NCBI GenBank assembly: GCA_013205645.1 | Contig: JABMMH010000165.1 | Coordinates: 1 to 5,043 of the forward strand | Direction of reading: 5' to 3' | From: Polaromonas sp. | GTDB taxonomy: Bacteria; Pseudomonadota; Gammaproteobacteria; Burkholderiales; Burkholderiaceae_C | DNA length: 5,043 bases | Shown: one piece after another, positions 1-4,201 of the stretch | How the letters are laid out: each line of letters begins with the position of its first letter | How positions within the stretch are numbered: position 1 is the stretch's first letter | Translations under genes and position numbers: made by a program | The notes under the pieces: model-generated | Told to the model about the DNA's origin: nothing | Databases searched by the model: none | The model's input: the letters and a program-made list of their open reading frames with translations, nothing else

Positions 1-118
1 CGGCGGACAGGCCGGACGCCTCGATGGTGTCGGCTATGGTCTGCGCGTCCAGATCGAGGCCGGAGAGCTTTTCAGCAAGCTCCAGATATTGATTGGCGAT
101 GGCGTAAAGGGCGGTCAT
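1..118 (-). CDS. Siphovirus Gp157-family protein (N-terminus only)
   Basis: The gene starts at ATG 118-116 and runs off the left edge, so only 39 residues are visible. They begin MTALYAIANQYLELAEKL and continue LDLDAQTIADTIEA, which is the typical opening of the phage Gp157 family: a short helix with a Y-x2-L pattern, then an acidic linker and an 'ADTIEA' helix. The family was first linked to phage resistance in Streptococcus thermophilus and is usually found next to phage recombination genes; its biochemical role is not firmly known. The start overlaps the stop of the preceding DGQHR gene in an ATGA, so it is probably translationally coupled. The family identity comes from recognition of the N-terminus alone; the full protein is needed to confirm it. 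Confidence 0.75.
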   Translation of the reverse strand, partial: MTALYAIANQYLELAEKLSGLDLDAQTIADTIEASGLSA

Positions 119-1005
119 GGTGGGCTTTCAATGTGGTTGAAAGGTCCGGCTGGGTTGACCTGAAATTTATGCACCAGGCCGCGATTCAACTCGGCCACAA
201 TGCCTTCGCCCCACACTTTCGCGCCGCCATTGCCGTAAAACGCCGATGCCTTGTTGGCGGCAGCAAATAACGCATCAGCCCCTTTTTCCTTGAGGCGTTT
301 ATTCAGCCGCTTATCCAAAATGCCGCCATCAACCCGGTTGTGGATGAACAGCAGGCCGTCCAGCAATCGTTCACGTACCGGCGCGCTATCTTTCCGGCTG
401 AGTTCAGCCGCAAGACCCAAGACCAGCGAGAAAGAATCTCTGTCTTCGCGCGCCCGCTTAGTACACCAGGCAACGGCTTTGATGGAATTGGGACTGGTGG
501 TGGTAGAAACACGCAAACCCAGTCTGTCAATCTCCTGCTGGACAAAAATTGCAGTCTCATCACCCGCGACGACCTGCGCTTTTTGCTTGACGATGGCGGT
601 GACAGCCTTGCGCCCGGTATTGAGGTCGAGAAAAGCCTTTGCCTCGCCCGGTATGTCGCTCAATTCAAAAACGAGGCACGGCAATTCGGCGATGTCGCTG
701 CGGCTCTGCGCGGCCAACACGCGGTGCTGACCATCAACGACCCAAAAGGTTCCGTCGCGGTACGTCACGACGATGGCACCGCAGCCAACCCATGACCAAT
801 CCCGCGCTATATCGCACACCTTGCTGGTTAAGGCGTCCCGCTGGTACACCGCATTGATCTTGAGCAACTTTTTATGCAAGTGCCTGAACGTGCCTTGAAC
901 TCCGCTGACTTTCCAGTTGAAGATCTTGATCTTGTCAACGCCAATGTTGTTGACTTCGCGGTTCTGGGTTTTGAGGCTTTCGATTTCGTATTGGTTGATA
1001 TTCAT
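115..1005 (-). CDS. DGQHR-motif protein with ParB-like fold (DUF6551-like)
   Basis: The 296-aa protein carries the motif VVDGQHRVLAAQ at residues 89-100, preceded by YQRD (54-57) and followed by FLDLNTGRKAV (125-135). This order (substrate-facing YQR, DGQHR, then a D-x-N-T strand) is that of the ParB/Srx-like fold in DGQHR-domain proteins, often called DUF6551 in phages. The C-terminal half is helical and charged with no motif I recognise. ParB-fold proteins can be nucleotide-dependent DNA clamps or nucleases; which applies here cannot be told. The ATG at 1005 is preceded by AAGGA with an 8-nt spacer, a good ribosome binding site. It lies downstream of the Erf and SSB-like genes and its TGA overlaps the next start, so a role in phage DNA recombination or replication is likely but inferred. 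Confidence 0.8.
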   Translation of the reverse strand: MNINQYEIESLKTQNREVNNIGVDKIKIFNWKVSGVQGTFRHLHKKLLKINAVYQRDALTSKVCDIARDWSWVGCGAIVVTYRDGTFWVVDGQHRVLAAQSRSDIAELPCLVFELSDIPGEAKAFLDLNTGRKAVTAIVKQKAQVVAGDETAIFVQQEIDRLGLRVSTTTSPNSIKAVAWCTKRAREDRDSFSLVLGLAAELSRKDSAPVRERLLDGLLFIHNRVDGGILDKRLNKRLKEKGADALFAAANKASAFYGNGGAKVWGEGIVAELNRGLVHKFQVNPAGPFNHIESPP

Positions 1006-1059
1006 TGCGTTATTCCTTGGTTTAACTTATTGCAGGCGGGCGGGGTAGTTGTCATAACG

Positions 1060-1079
1060 GGCGGCATATTCCAGCCGCC
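1060..1079 (-). other. Intergenic hairpin between SSB-like and DGQHR genes
   Basis: GGCGGC and GCCGCC form a perfect 6-bp stem around an 8-nt loop in the 81-base gap between two minus-strand genes. No run of T follows it in the direction of transcription, so it is not a standard intrinsic terminator. It could be an mRNA processing or stability element, or chance in GC-rich sequence. Confidence 0.3.
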
Positions 1080-1086
1080 TGGTGGA

Positions 1087-1377
1087 TCAGAAAGGCACGT
1101 CGCTGTCGAAGTCGTCAAACCCGCCACCGGCTGGCACCGGCTTGGCGGCAGGCCGGGTTCTCTCTGGGCTTTGCGCTGCCTCGGGCTGCTTGTCCTTGCG
1201 CTTGACGGAAACGCTCATGAATTTCGAGCCGGTCTTGCTGGTTTTCAGCCACGCATCCAAGAAGAACTCCACGCCATCGACGTTTAAGCTCCCGGTGTAC
1301 TCGGGCTTTTTATCGCCATCTTGTTTGCGGTCGTTCTTGAATAAAACGCCACGGTTGGTATTGTCAAAATCGGTCAT
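1087..1377 (-). CDS. SSB-like phage single-stranded DNA-binding protein
   Basis: The protein has 96 residues. The N-terminal part (1-60) is beta-rich, with NTNRGVLFKND at 6-16 and a G-S-L-N-V-D-G-V-E-F segment at 29-38 followed by AWLKTSKTGSKFMSVSVK; this resembles a compact OB-like barrel. Residues 61-85 are a low-complexity Pro/Ala/Lys linker, and the protein ends GGGFDDFDSDVPF. An acidic tail ending in a hydrophobic Pro-Phe is the hallmark of bacterial SSB proteins, which use it to recruit partner enzymes. The gene lies 11 bases downstream of an Erf-type annealase, the usual place for an SSB partner. The fold assignment is inference; the tail is directly visible. The ribosome binding site (GAAAGAAG-like) is weak, so coupling to the upstream gene is likely. 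The reading frame stays open for 19 more codons beyond the TGA (see findings). Confidence 0.65.
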   Translation of the reverse strand: MTDFDNTNRGVLFKNDRKQDGDKKPEYTGSLNVDGVEFFLDAWLKTSKTGSKFMSVSVKRKDKQPEAAQSPERTRPAAKPVPAGGGFDDFDSDVPF

Positions 1378-1388
1378 GCTGCTTCTTT

Positions 1389-1922
1389 CTAAGAGTTGAG
1401 TTCTTTTTTGCGGGTGGCGGTGGCTTTTTGGACAGCCGGGTGGTGGGATTCGTCGAGCATGCTGATGGCGGCGTCATAGTTAGCGCGCAGCACATCGAGC
1501 GTGGTGCTGCCGGAGATGCCGCGCAGGATCGCAGCCACATCTGGCCCCTTGCGTTGGGCTGCGTTGCCGTCATCGTCCTCGGCGGCAATGCCTGCCGCCG
1601 TCATCAGCGAGTAGCGGCGGGCGTAGCTCAATGCGGAGCCGTAACCCTGTGGGTCTTGGCGGCTGGCGGGAACGTGCAGCTTGCCGCAGCGCAGCGACTC
1701 GCCCGACTCATGCAAAAACACGGTTTCGACGGTGACGCCTGAAGGGTCTTCAAACGTCTCCTGATACAAGACGATGCCGTTGGCGAGGCAGGGCTGATCG
1801 ACGGCGTCCAGACACGCTGCCAGGTCGGCATACTTCGACTTGAAGGCTGGATTTACCTTGGATTTGAGCGCAGGGCCAAAGGCTTGTTTGGCCTTCAGCA
1901 GCGCGGCAGCAATGTGTTTCAT
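1389..1922 (-). CDS. erf: Erf-family single-strand annealing recombinase
   Basis: The 177-aa protein matches the ERF superfamily: NPAFKSKYADL at 24-34, a beta core through TVETVFLHESGE at 64-75, then DPQGYGSALSYARRYSLM at 90-107 and EDDDGNAA at 115-122. Erf proteins form rings on single-stranded DNA and anneal complementary strands, as in P22, where Erf circularises and recombines the phage genome. Residues 128-177 form a helical C-terminal segment with a basic end, as is common in the family. ATG 1922 has AAGGAG with an 8-nt spacer; the stop codon of the 37-aa gene upstream (TAA) is built into this ribosome binding site. The next gene downstream is SSB-like, a standard annealase partner. Length and motifs look intact, so the gene is probably functional. 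Confidence 0.95.
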   Translation of the reverse strand: MKHIAAALLKAKQAFGPALKSKVNPAFKSKYADLAACLDAVDQPCLANGIVLYQETFEDPSGVTVETVFLHESGESLRCGKLHVPASRQDPQGYGSALSYARRYSLMTAAGIAAEDDDGNAAQRKGPDVAAILRGISGSTTLDVLRANYDAAISMLDESHHPAVQKATATRKKELNS

Positions 1923-1934
1923 GTGATCTGCTCC

Positions 1935-2048
1935 TTAAAAAGACTGCTTGCCGGTGGAGATGTTCCAGGCGCGGCTGAGTGCGTAACGGCGGCTGTGCAT
2001 CACCCGGTAAAGCCGGTAGAGTCCGATGAATTCGTTGATGTGGCCCAT
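1935..2048 (-). CDS. Small conserved-type phage protein, 37 aa
   Basis: A very short gene read by hand: it begins MGHINEFIGLYRLYRVMHS and ends ISTGKQSF, giving 37 residues. It is rich in Tyr and Arg (YRLYRV at 11-16, RRYALSRAW at 20-28) and predicted basic and helical. Small phage proteins with this 'GLYRLYR ... YALxRAW' pattern are familiar to me from beta- and gamma-proteobacterial phages, but no function is known to me. Support for it being real: AAGAGG lies just upstream of the ATG, the gene fills the gap between the 70-aa membrane protein and erf almost exactly, and its TAA forms part of the erf ribosome binding site. It has no cysteine or membrane segment; nucleic-acid contact would be a guess from charge. 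Confidence 0.75.
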   Translation of the reverse strand: MGHINEFIGLYRLYRVMHSRRYALSRAWNISTGKQSF

Positions 2049-2057
2049 GTGATCCTC

Positions 2058-2270
2058 TTAAATCTGTGCGATGTACAAGGCCACCGACGCCAGCCACATC
2101 AACAGCAGCACCCACGCAGCGCGAATGTGCCGGTTTATGCCGCTATTGATCTTTTTCAGCGCTGCGCCGTGATCGACGGTGAGGTTCGGTGCATTGCGCT
2201 GGCAGGTTCTGCCCTGGGTGCATTCGTGCGTACAGCACAGCGGCGCGTTCATGGCGGTGTGGTGGCTCAT
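2058..2270 (-). CDS. Small Cys-rich single-pass membrane protein, 70 aa
   Basis: Residues 12-23 hold four cysteines in CCTHECTQGRTC, a possible small metal-binding or disulfide knuckle. Residues 51-69 (AAWVLLLMWLASVALYIAQ) form one clear hydrophobic membrane segment at the very C-terminus, preceded by a basic stretch (KKINSGINRHIR), which suggests a tail-anchored or N-in orientation. I recognise the layout as that of hypothetical proteins in similar phages, without a known role. ATG 2270 overlaps the previous gene's TGA in an ATGA; a second in-frame Met at residue 7 is an alternative start. The gene ends 9 bases before the 37-aa gene. Confidence 0.75.
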   Translation of the reverse strand: MSHHTAMNAPLCCTHECTQGRTCQRNAPNLTVDHGAALKKINSGINRHIRAAWVLLLMWLASVALYIAQI

Positions 2271-2557
2271 GCCTCCACCTCATTCGTGATGCAAAGGAGC
2301 TTTGCCAGCTTGTCTTCAAGCAACATCAAGTCTCGGGACGCCTTTGCTTTGCACTCTTGGATTTCTTTTTTGATCAGCTCGGCCTGCGTGGGGATAGGGT
2401 TAAAGTCGTCAGGAATCTCAACATCAACACTGAACGGCATCACGGGCACATAGCCGTATTCACTCATTGCGCACGCGTGAAAGTGCATGCCGTGAAATTC
2501 TTTGGTGTCGTAATCGTTTTTTTTGAAGTTGATAAAGCCGGTGATGGTGCGTTTCAT
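2267..2557 (-). CDS. Hypothetical phage protein, 96 aa, C-terminal helix
   Basis: The protein begins MKRTITGFINFKKNDYD and includes HACAMSEYGYVPVMPFSVDVEIPDDFNP in its middle (about residues 27-54), then a charged helix from about 57 to 89 (QAELIKKEIQECKA onward) that could form a coiled coil. The 'MSEYGY.PV...P.DF.P' pattern is familiar from unnamed phage proteins in early-left operons; I know of no function. The frame is open further upstream to 2722, but the start at 2557 is preferred because it overlaps the TGA of the 43-aa gene as ATGA, has a GAGAG-like ribosome binding site, and the upstream residues belong to DNA already coding for the 43-aa gene in another frame. Confidence 0.75.
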   Translation of the reverse strand: MKRTITGFINFKKNDYDTKEFHGMHFHACAMSEYGYVPVMPFSVDVEIPDDFNPIPTQAELIKKEIQECKAKASRDLMLLEDKLAKLLCITNEVEA

Positions 2558-2685
2558 TTGCTTCTCTCGCTTGTGAGTTTGTTGAGTTTTTGAACGTATT
2601 CGGGGAGGAACGGTGAGAGCGGGTGGCTGGTGTCGCGCTGGAATGTCAACCACCAGATACGCATCTCGCGGATCAGTGGACTCAC
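2554..2685 (-). CDS. Small hypothetical protein, 43 aa, GTG start
   Basis: Read by hand: VSPLIREMRIWWLTFQRD at the N-terminus, then SHPLSPFLPEYVQKLNK and a charged tail ending ERSK. The start GTG (2685-2683) overlaps the TGA of the 33-aa gene as GTGA, and its own TGA overlaps the ATG of the 96-aa gene as ATGA. Two perfect four-base junctions with no gap are strong evidence for a real, translationally coupled gene. The IWWLTF patch is hydrophobic but too short and interrupted by charge to be a convincing membrane span; an amphipathic helix is more likely. No family is recognised. Confidence 0.7.
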   Translation of the reverse strand: MSPLIREMRIWWLTFQRDTSHPLSPFLPEYVQKLNKLTSERSK

Positions 2686-2783
2686 GGTTGCGCTCCAAAC
2701 GCAACGGCCAGCACCACAGCAATCAGGCTAATGACCAGCGCCACGTTGACTGCGTGGTCGCCAAGGCTATTGACCGGCTTCAC
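2682..2783 (-). CDS. Very small membrane protein, 33 aa, GTG start
   Basis: Read by hand: MKPVNSLGDHAVN, then a hydrophobic span of about 17 residues (VALVISLIAVVLAVAFG, residues 14-30), ending AQP. This is a single-pass membrane miniprotein with a short polar N-terminus. The GTG start (2783-2781) overlaps the TGA of the 112-aa gene as GTGA, and its TGA overlaps the next GTG in the same way. No independent ribosome binding site is evident, which fits reinitiation after the upstream gene. The function is unknown. Small phage membrane proteins can affect lysis timing, superinfection or host membrane enzymes, but nothing here selects among these. Confidence 0.7.
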   Translation of the reverse strand: MKPVNSLGDHAVNVALVISLIAVVLAVAFGAQP

Positions 2784-3118
2784 GACTGCAACTCCCGCAG
2801 AGCCAGCGTTTCGATCTCTGCCATTTGCTCTGGACGCAGCAGGTAGAAGATGTCAACGTCAAAAAGGTATGCAGAAATCAGTTCCAACTGCTCGGGATAG
2901 TCACGCTCCAGTTGCAGGCCAGTACCAACTTCACGCGATCCACGCTCGGCTGCGTGATGCTCCAGATGGCAAACGATCTTTTCAGCGCAGTCTGTAGACC
3001 ACTCAAACTCAATAAGGCCATCAGCGCTTGGTGCTTTGTAGCTGCGCTTGGGTGCGGATGCTGGCATCAGCAATGGCGCCAGCGCTTGCTGCATAACTGG
3101 GTGGAGTGCGGTGTTCAT
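2780..3118 (-). CDS. Hypothetical phage protein, 112 aa
   Basis: No family is recognised. The first 30 residues are Ala/Pro-rich (QQALAPLLMPASAPKRSYKA). From about residue 34 there is a compact acidic region: GLIEFEWSTDCAEKIVCHLEHHAAERGSREVG, then LERDYPEQLELISAYLFDVDIFYLLRPEQMAEIETLALREL, probably mostly helical. The protein is acidic overall and has no membrane segment or clear DNA-binding motif. ATG 3118 overlaps the stop of the 68-aa gene as ATGA, and its TGA carries the GTG of the 33-aa gene, so it is locked into the operon at both ends. It is the second gene after PL and so should be expressed early. Confidence 0.75.
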   Translation of the reverse strand: MNTALHPVMQQALAPLLMPASAPKRSYKAPSADGLIEFEWSTDCAEKIVCHLEHHAAERGSREVGTGLQLERDYPEQLELISAYLFDVDIFYLLRPEQMAEIETLALRELQS

Positions 3119-3321
3119 GCTGTTACTACCTCTATTGGCTCGATGCGCAATTGAGACTCATAAGTCCAGCCGTCAGGTAAAAGGTGAAGTGCCAACGTCT
3201 CACGCGCTCTTTCTTCGCTGACGTTTTCAATCAGGCAATAGCGTCTACGATCCCAGACGTTTTTGTAAGTCACCTTGCACTTGATCGCCTGCGGCGTGTC
3301 GATCAGTTCGAGTTGTCGCAT
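3115..3321 (-). CDS. Hypothetical phage protein, 68 aa, first gene after PL
   Basis: The protein begins MRQLELIDTPQAIKCKVTYK and includes VWDRRRYCLIENVSEERARETLALHLLPDGW (residues 22-52), then YESQLRIEPIEVVTA. The mix of short strands and a charged helix suggests a small alpha/beta domain; I do not recognise it. ATG 3321 has GGAG six bases upstream, one of the few strong ribosome binding sites here, and it is the promoter-proximal gene of the left operon, about 45 bases after the predicted PL start. By position it corresponds to lambda N, but it lacks N's Arg-rich N-terminus, so an antiterminator role is not supported by sequence. Confidence 0.8.
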   Translation of the reverse strand: MRQLELIDTPQAIKCKVTYKNVWDRRRYCLIENVSEERARETLALHLLPDGWTYESQLRIEPIEVVTA

Positions 3322-3339
3322 CTGCTTCTCCGTGTAGTA

Positions 3340-3365
3340 GTTGAGAGCGTCGCTTTGTTTGCGAC
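3340..3365 (-). promoter_or_regulatory. PL leader hairpin with boxA-like motif (candidate antitermination or 5'-stability element)
   Basis: On the minus strand the leader begins, at the predicted transcript start, with GTCGC-AAACAAA-GCGAC (3365-3349, a perfect 5-bp stem with a 7-nt loop). It is followed directly by CGCTCTCAAC, which resembles boxA (lambda CGCTCTTA; rrn-type GCTCTTTAAC). The hairpin-then-boxA order matches ribosomal leaders rather than lambda nut, where boxA comes first. It may instead simply protect the 5' end of the mRNA. The motif match is by eye. Confidence 0.35.
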
Positions 3366-3372
3366 TGAGTCA

Positions 3373-3401
3373 ATTACATCATTCAATGAATGATATGTCA
3401 A
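3373..3401 (-). promoter_or_regulatory. PL, leftward early promoter (sigma70)
   Basis: On the minus strand TTGACA (3401-3396) is followed by a 17-bp spacer and TGTAAT (3378-3373). This is a perfect -35, optimal spacing and a -10 with one mismatch. The predicted start is near 3366, about 45 bases before the first left-operon ATG. The spacer is filled by a perfect 17-bp operator-like palindrome, so repressor binding would directly block RNA polymerase. Sequence and layout nearly duplicate PR. Confidence 0.9.
3378..3394. promoter_or_regulatory. Operator OL, site inside PL
   Basis: ATCATTCA-A-TGAATGAT is a perfect 8-bp inverted repeat with a single central base, lying in the PL spacer and reaching the first base of the -10. 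It is the most symmetric of four related sites in the window and so the best guess for the highest-affinity repressor or Cro operator. Confidence 0.8.
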
Positions 3402-3403
3402 CA

Positions 3404-3414
3404 TCATTTAATGA
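3404..3414. promoter_or_regulatory. Operator OL, second site upstream of PL -35
   Basis: TCATT-T-AATGA is a perfect 5-1-5 palindrome two bases upstream of the PL -35, about 23 bp centre to centre from the first OL site. Its counterpart sits at the same offset beside PR (4155-4165). Binding of two dimers at such spacing would permit cooperative repression. Confidence 0.6.
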
Positions 3415-3454
3415 ACAAAAGCATTTATTTTTGATGTGGAGAAAGTACAGACGT

Positions 3455-3480
3455 AAAAAAACCCGCTCATGGCGGGCTTT
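3455..3480 (-). terminator. Intrinsic terminator of the repressor gene
   Basis: On the minus strand AAAGCCCGC-CATGA-GCGGGTTTT forms a 9-bp stem (one G-T pair) with a 5-nt loop, followed by a run of T. It lies 20 bases after the repressor stop codon and about 50 bases upstream of the PL -35. It should end the repressor transcript and insulate the left operon from it. The A-run on the other side gives some activity in the + direction as well. Confidence 0.9.
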
Positions 3481-3499
3481 AGTGGGGGCGGTTGTGCTG

Positions 3500-4129
3500 C
3501 TATCTGAAGCGTTTTTCTACGGCCCGCACCACGCCCACGATGGTGCTGCGTCCCAGCGGCTTGATGGGGTAGCGGTCATTGAGCGGCTTCAAGTACCAGT
3601 CAGCGCCGTCGCGCACCAACTGTTTGAAAGTCGTTTCCTCGCTGCCGTTTTTGGCAATCACGTAGTCGCCTGGGTTGGGTTCCATTTCAGGCTCAACGAC
3701 CAGGATCATTCCTGCGCGGAAATCAGGCTCCATGCTGTCGCCCACCACGCGAAGCGCGAATGTGTGGCGCTGGATCGGAACGGAGGTGGGTATCAGCTCT
3801 TGACCACCATCGTCGGGATGGTAGTTGTCTACATATTCTTTATACATGCCTGCCTGAACGTCTGAAATAAGAGGCACGCAACCCCGAACTACGGGGCCGA
3901 TGGCGGTGTTTTGATCAGACTCCAACACATCAAGCCAGCCTACTGGCAACCCGGCAAATTCTGTAATTGACAACGCGACTTTCTCGCCGAAAGACGCTTT
4001 GCCGGTTAGCAGGTCTGATGTTTGGTTGGCCTTTTTCCCTATGGCCTTTCCCAACTCTACCGGCCCCTCGTGACCGCGGGATGACGCGAATTGTTTCAAT
4101 CTTGCGATGCGGATGAGTTTGAGGGACAT
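3500..4129 (-). CDS. cI: CI-type phage repressor, HTH plus S24 peptidase
   Basis: The 209-aa protein starts MSLKLIRIARLKQFASS. Residues about 20-55 form an XRE-type helix-turn-helix (VELGKAIGKKANQTSDLLTG), which binds the operators. A linker leads to VPLISDVQAGM (85-95), where A93-G94 is the expected self-cleavage bond. The C-terminal S24 domain has the nucleophile in VGDSMEP (Ser132) and the base in TTFKQL (Lys169). Such repressors dimerise through this domain and self-cleave when RecA filaments form, so SOS induction is expected; all key residues are present. The frame is open up to 4207, but an earlier start would read through PR and its operators, and the family alignment begins at this Met. 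No Shine-Dalgarno precedes it, and an inverted repeat covers the start codon. It lies opposite cro and ends at a terminator. Confidence 0.95.
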   Translation of the reverse strand: MSLKLIRIARLKQFASSRGHEGPVELGKAIGKKANQTSDLLTGKASFGEKVALSITEFAGLPVGWLDVLESDQNTAIGPVVRGCVPLISDVQAGMYKEYVDNYHPDDGGQELIPTSVPIQRHTFALRVVGDSMEPDFRAGMILVVEPEMEPNPGDYVIAKNGSEETTFKQLVRDGADWYLKPLNDRYPIKPLGRSTIVGVVRAVEKRFR

Positions 4130-4151
4130 GTGACCCGAGGGTGTCACATGT
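4126..4151. repeat. Inverted repeat over the repressor start codon
   Basis: ACATGTGAC (4126-4134) and GTCACATGT (4143-4151) are perfect 9-bp inverted copies separated by 8 bases, and the stem can extend inward (CC with GG) with one bulged base. In the repressor mRNA this would fold into a strong hairpin that holds the initiator AUG in its 3' arm. It differs in sequence from the TCATT-type operators. It could control translation or bind a separate regulator. Confidence 0.75.
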
Positions 4152-4154
4152 ATT

Positions 4155-4165
4155 TCATTAGATGG
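4155..4165. promoter_or_regulatory. Operator OR, site upstream of PR -35
   Basis: TCATTAGATGG is a degenerate version of the palindrome TCATTTAATGA at the same offset (two bases) from the -35 as in PL. It overlaps TCTAAT on the minus strand (4162-4157), the best -10 candidate for a leftward repressor-maintenance promoter; no good -35 accompanies that -10. Occupancy here could thus set repressor synthesis, as OR does in lambda. Confidence 0.55.
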
Positions 4166-4167
4166 TG

Positions 4168-4196
4168 TTGACATTTCGTTCATCGTTTGATGTAAT
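4168..4196 (+). promoter_or_regulatory. PR, rightward early promoter (sigma70)
   Basis: TTGACA (4168-4173), a 17-bp spacer and TGTAAT (4191-4196) make a strong promoter of the same form as PL. The expected transcript start falls at or within a base of 4202-4203, which is the cro ATG itself, so the message is predicted to be leaderless. Confidence 0.9.
4175..4191. promoter_or_regulatory. Operator OR, site inside PR
   Basis: This 17-bp segment of the PR spacer (TTCGTTCATCGTTTGAT) matches the perfect OL palindrome at 12 of 17 positions and lies at the same offset from the -35. It is less symmetric, so a weaker site than its PL counterpart is expected. Its placement would block polymerase at PR. 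Confidence 0.6.
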
Positions 4197-4201
4197 ACGC
4201 C

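Noticed and set aside
251..857. Several plus-strand open frames (251-730, 340-795, 639-857)
   Set aside because: They lie antisense inside the DGQHR gene, have low-complexity Arg/Ser-rich sequences without motifs, and have no convincing ribosome binding sites.
874..1742. Plus-strand open frames at 874-1287, 1082-1399 and 1428-1742
   Set aside because: Antisense to the DGQHR, SSB-like and Erf genes, whose identities are clear; the translations show no family features.
1750..2115. Minus-strand 121-aa frame overlapping erf and the 37-aa gene
   Set aside because: His/Arg-rich out-of-frame translation that spans erf's start, the 37-aa gene and the end of the 70-aa gene; all three have better support.
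1884..2593. Plus-strand frames at 1884-2453 and 2189-2593
   Set aside because: Antisense to a tightly packed minus-strand operon and without recognisable domains.
2558..2722. N-terminal extension of the 96-aa protein to an ATG at 2722
   Set aside because: The added residues are translated from bases that already code for the 43-aa and 33-aa genes in another frame; the ATGA junction at 2557 is the better start.
3115..3321. 68-aa first gene as a lambda N-type antiterminator
   Set aside because: The position fits, but the Arg-rich RNA-binding N-terminus of N proteins is missing; only a short DRRR patch is present.
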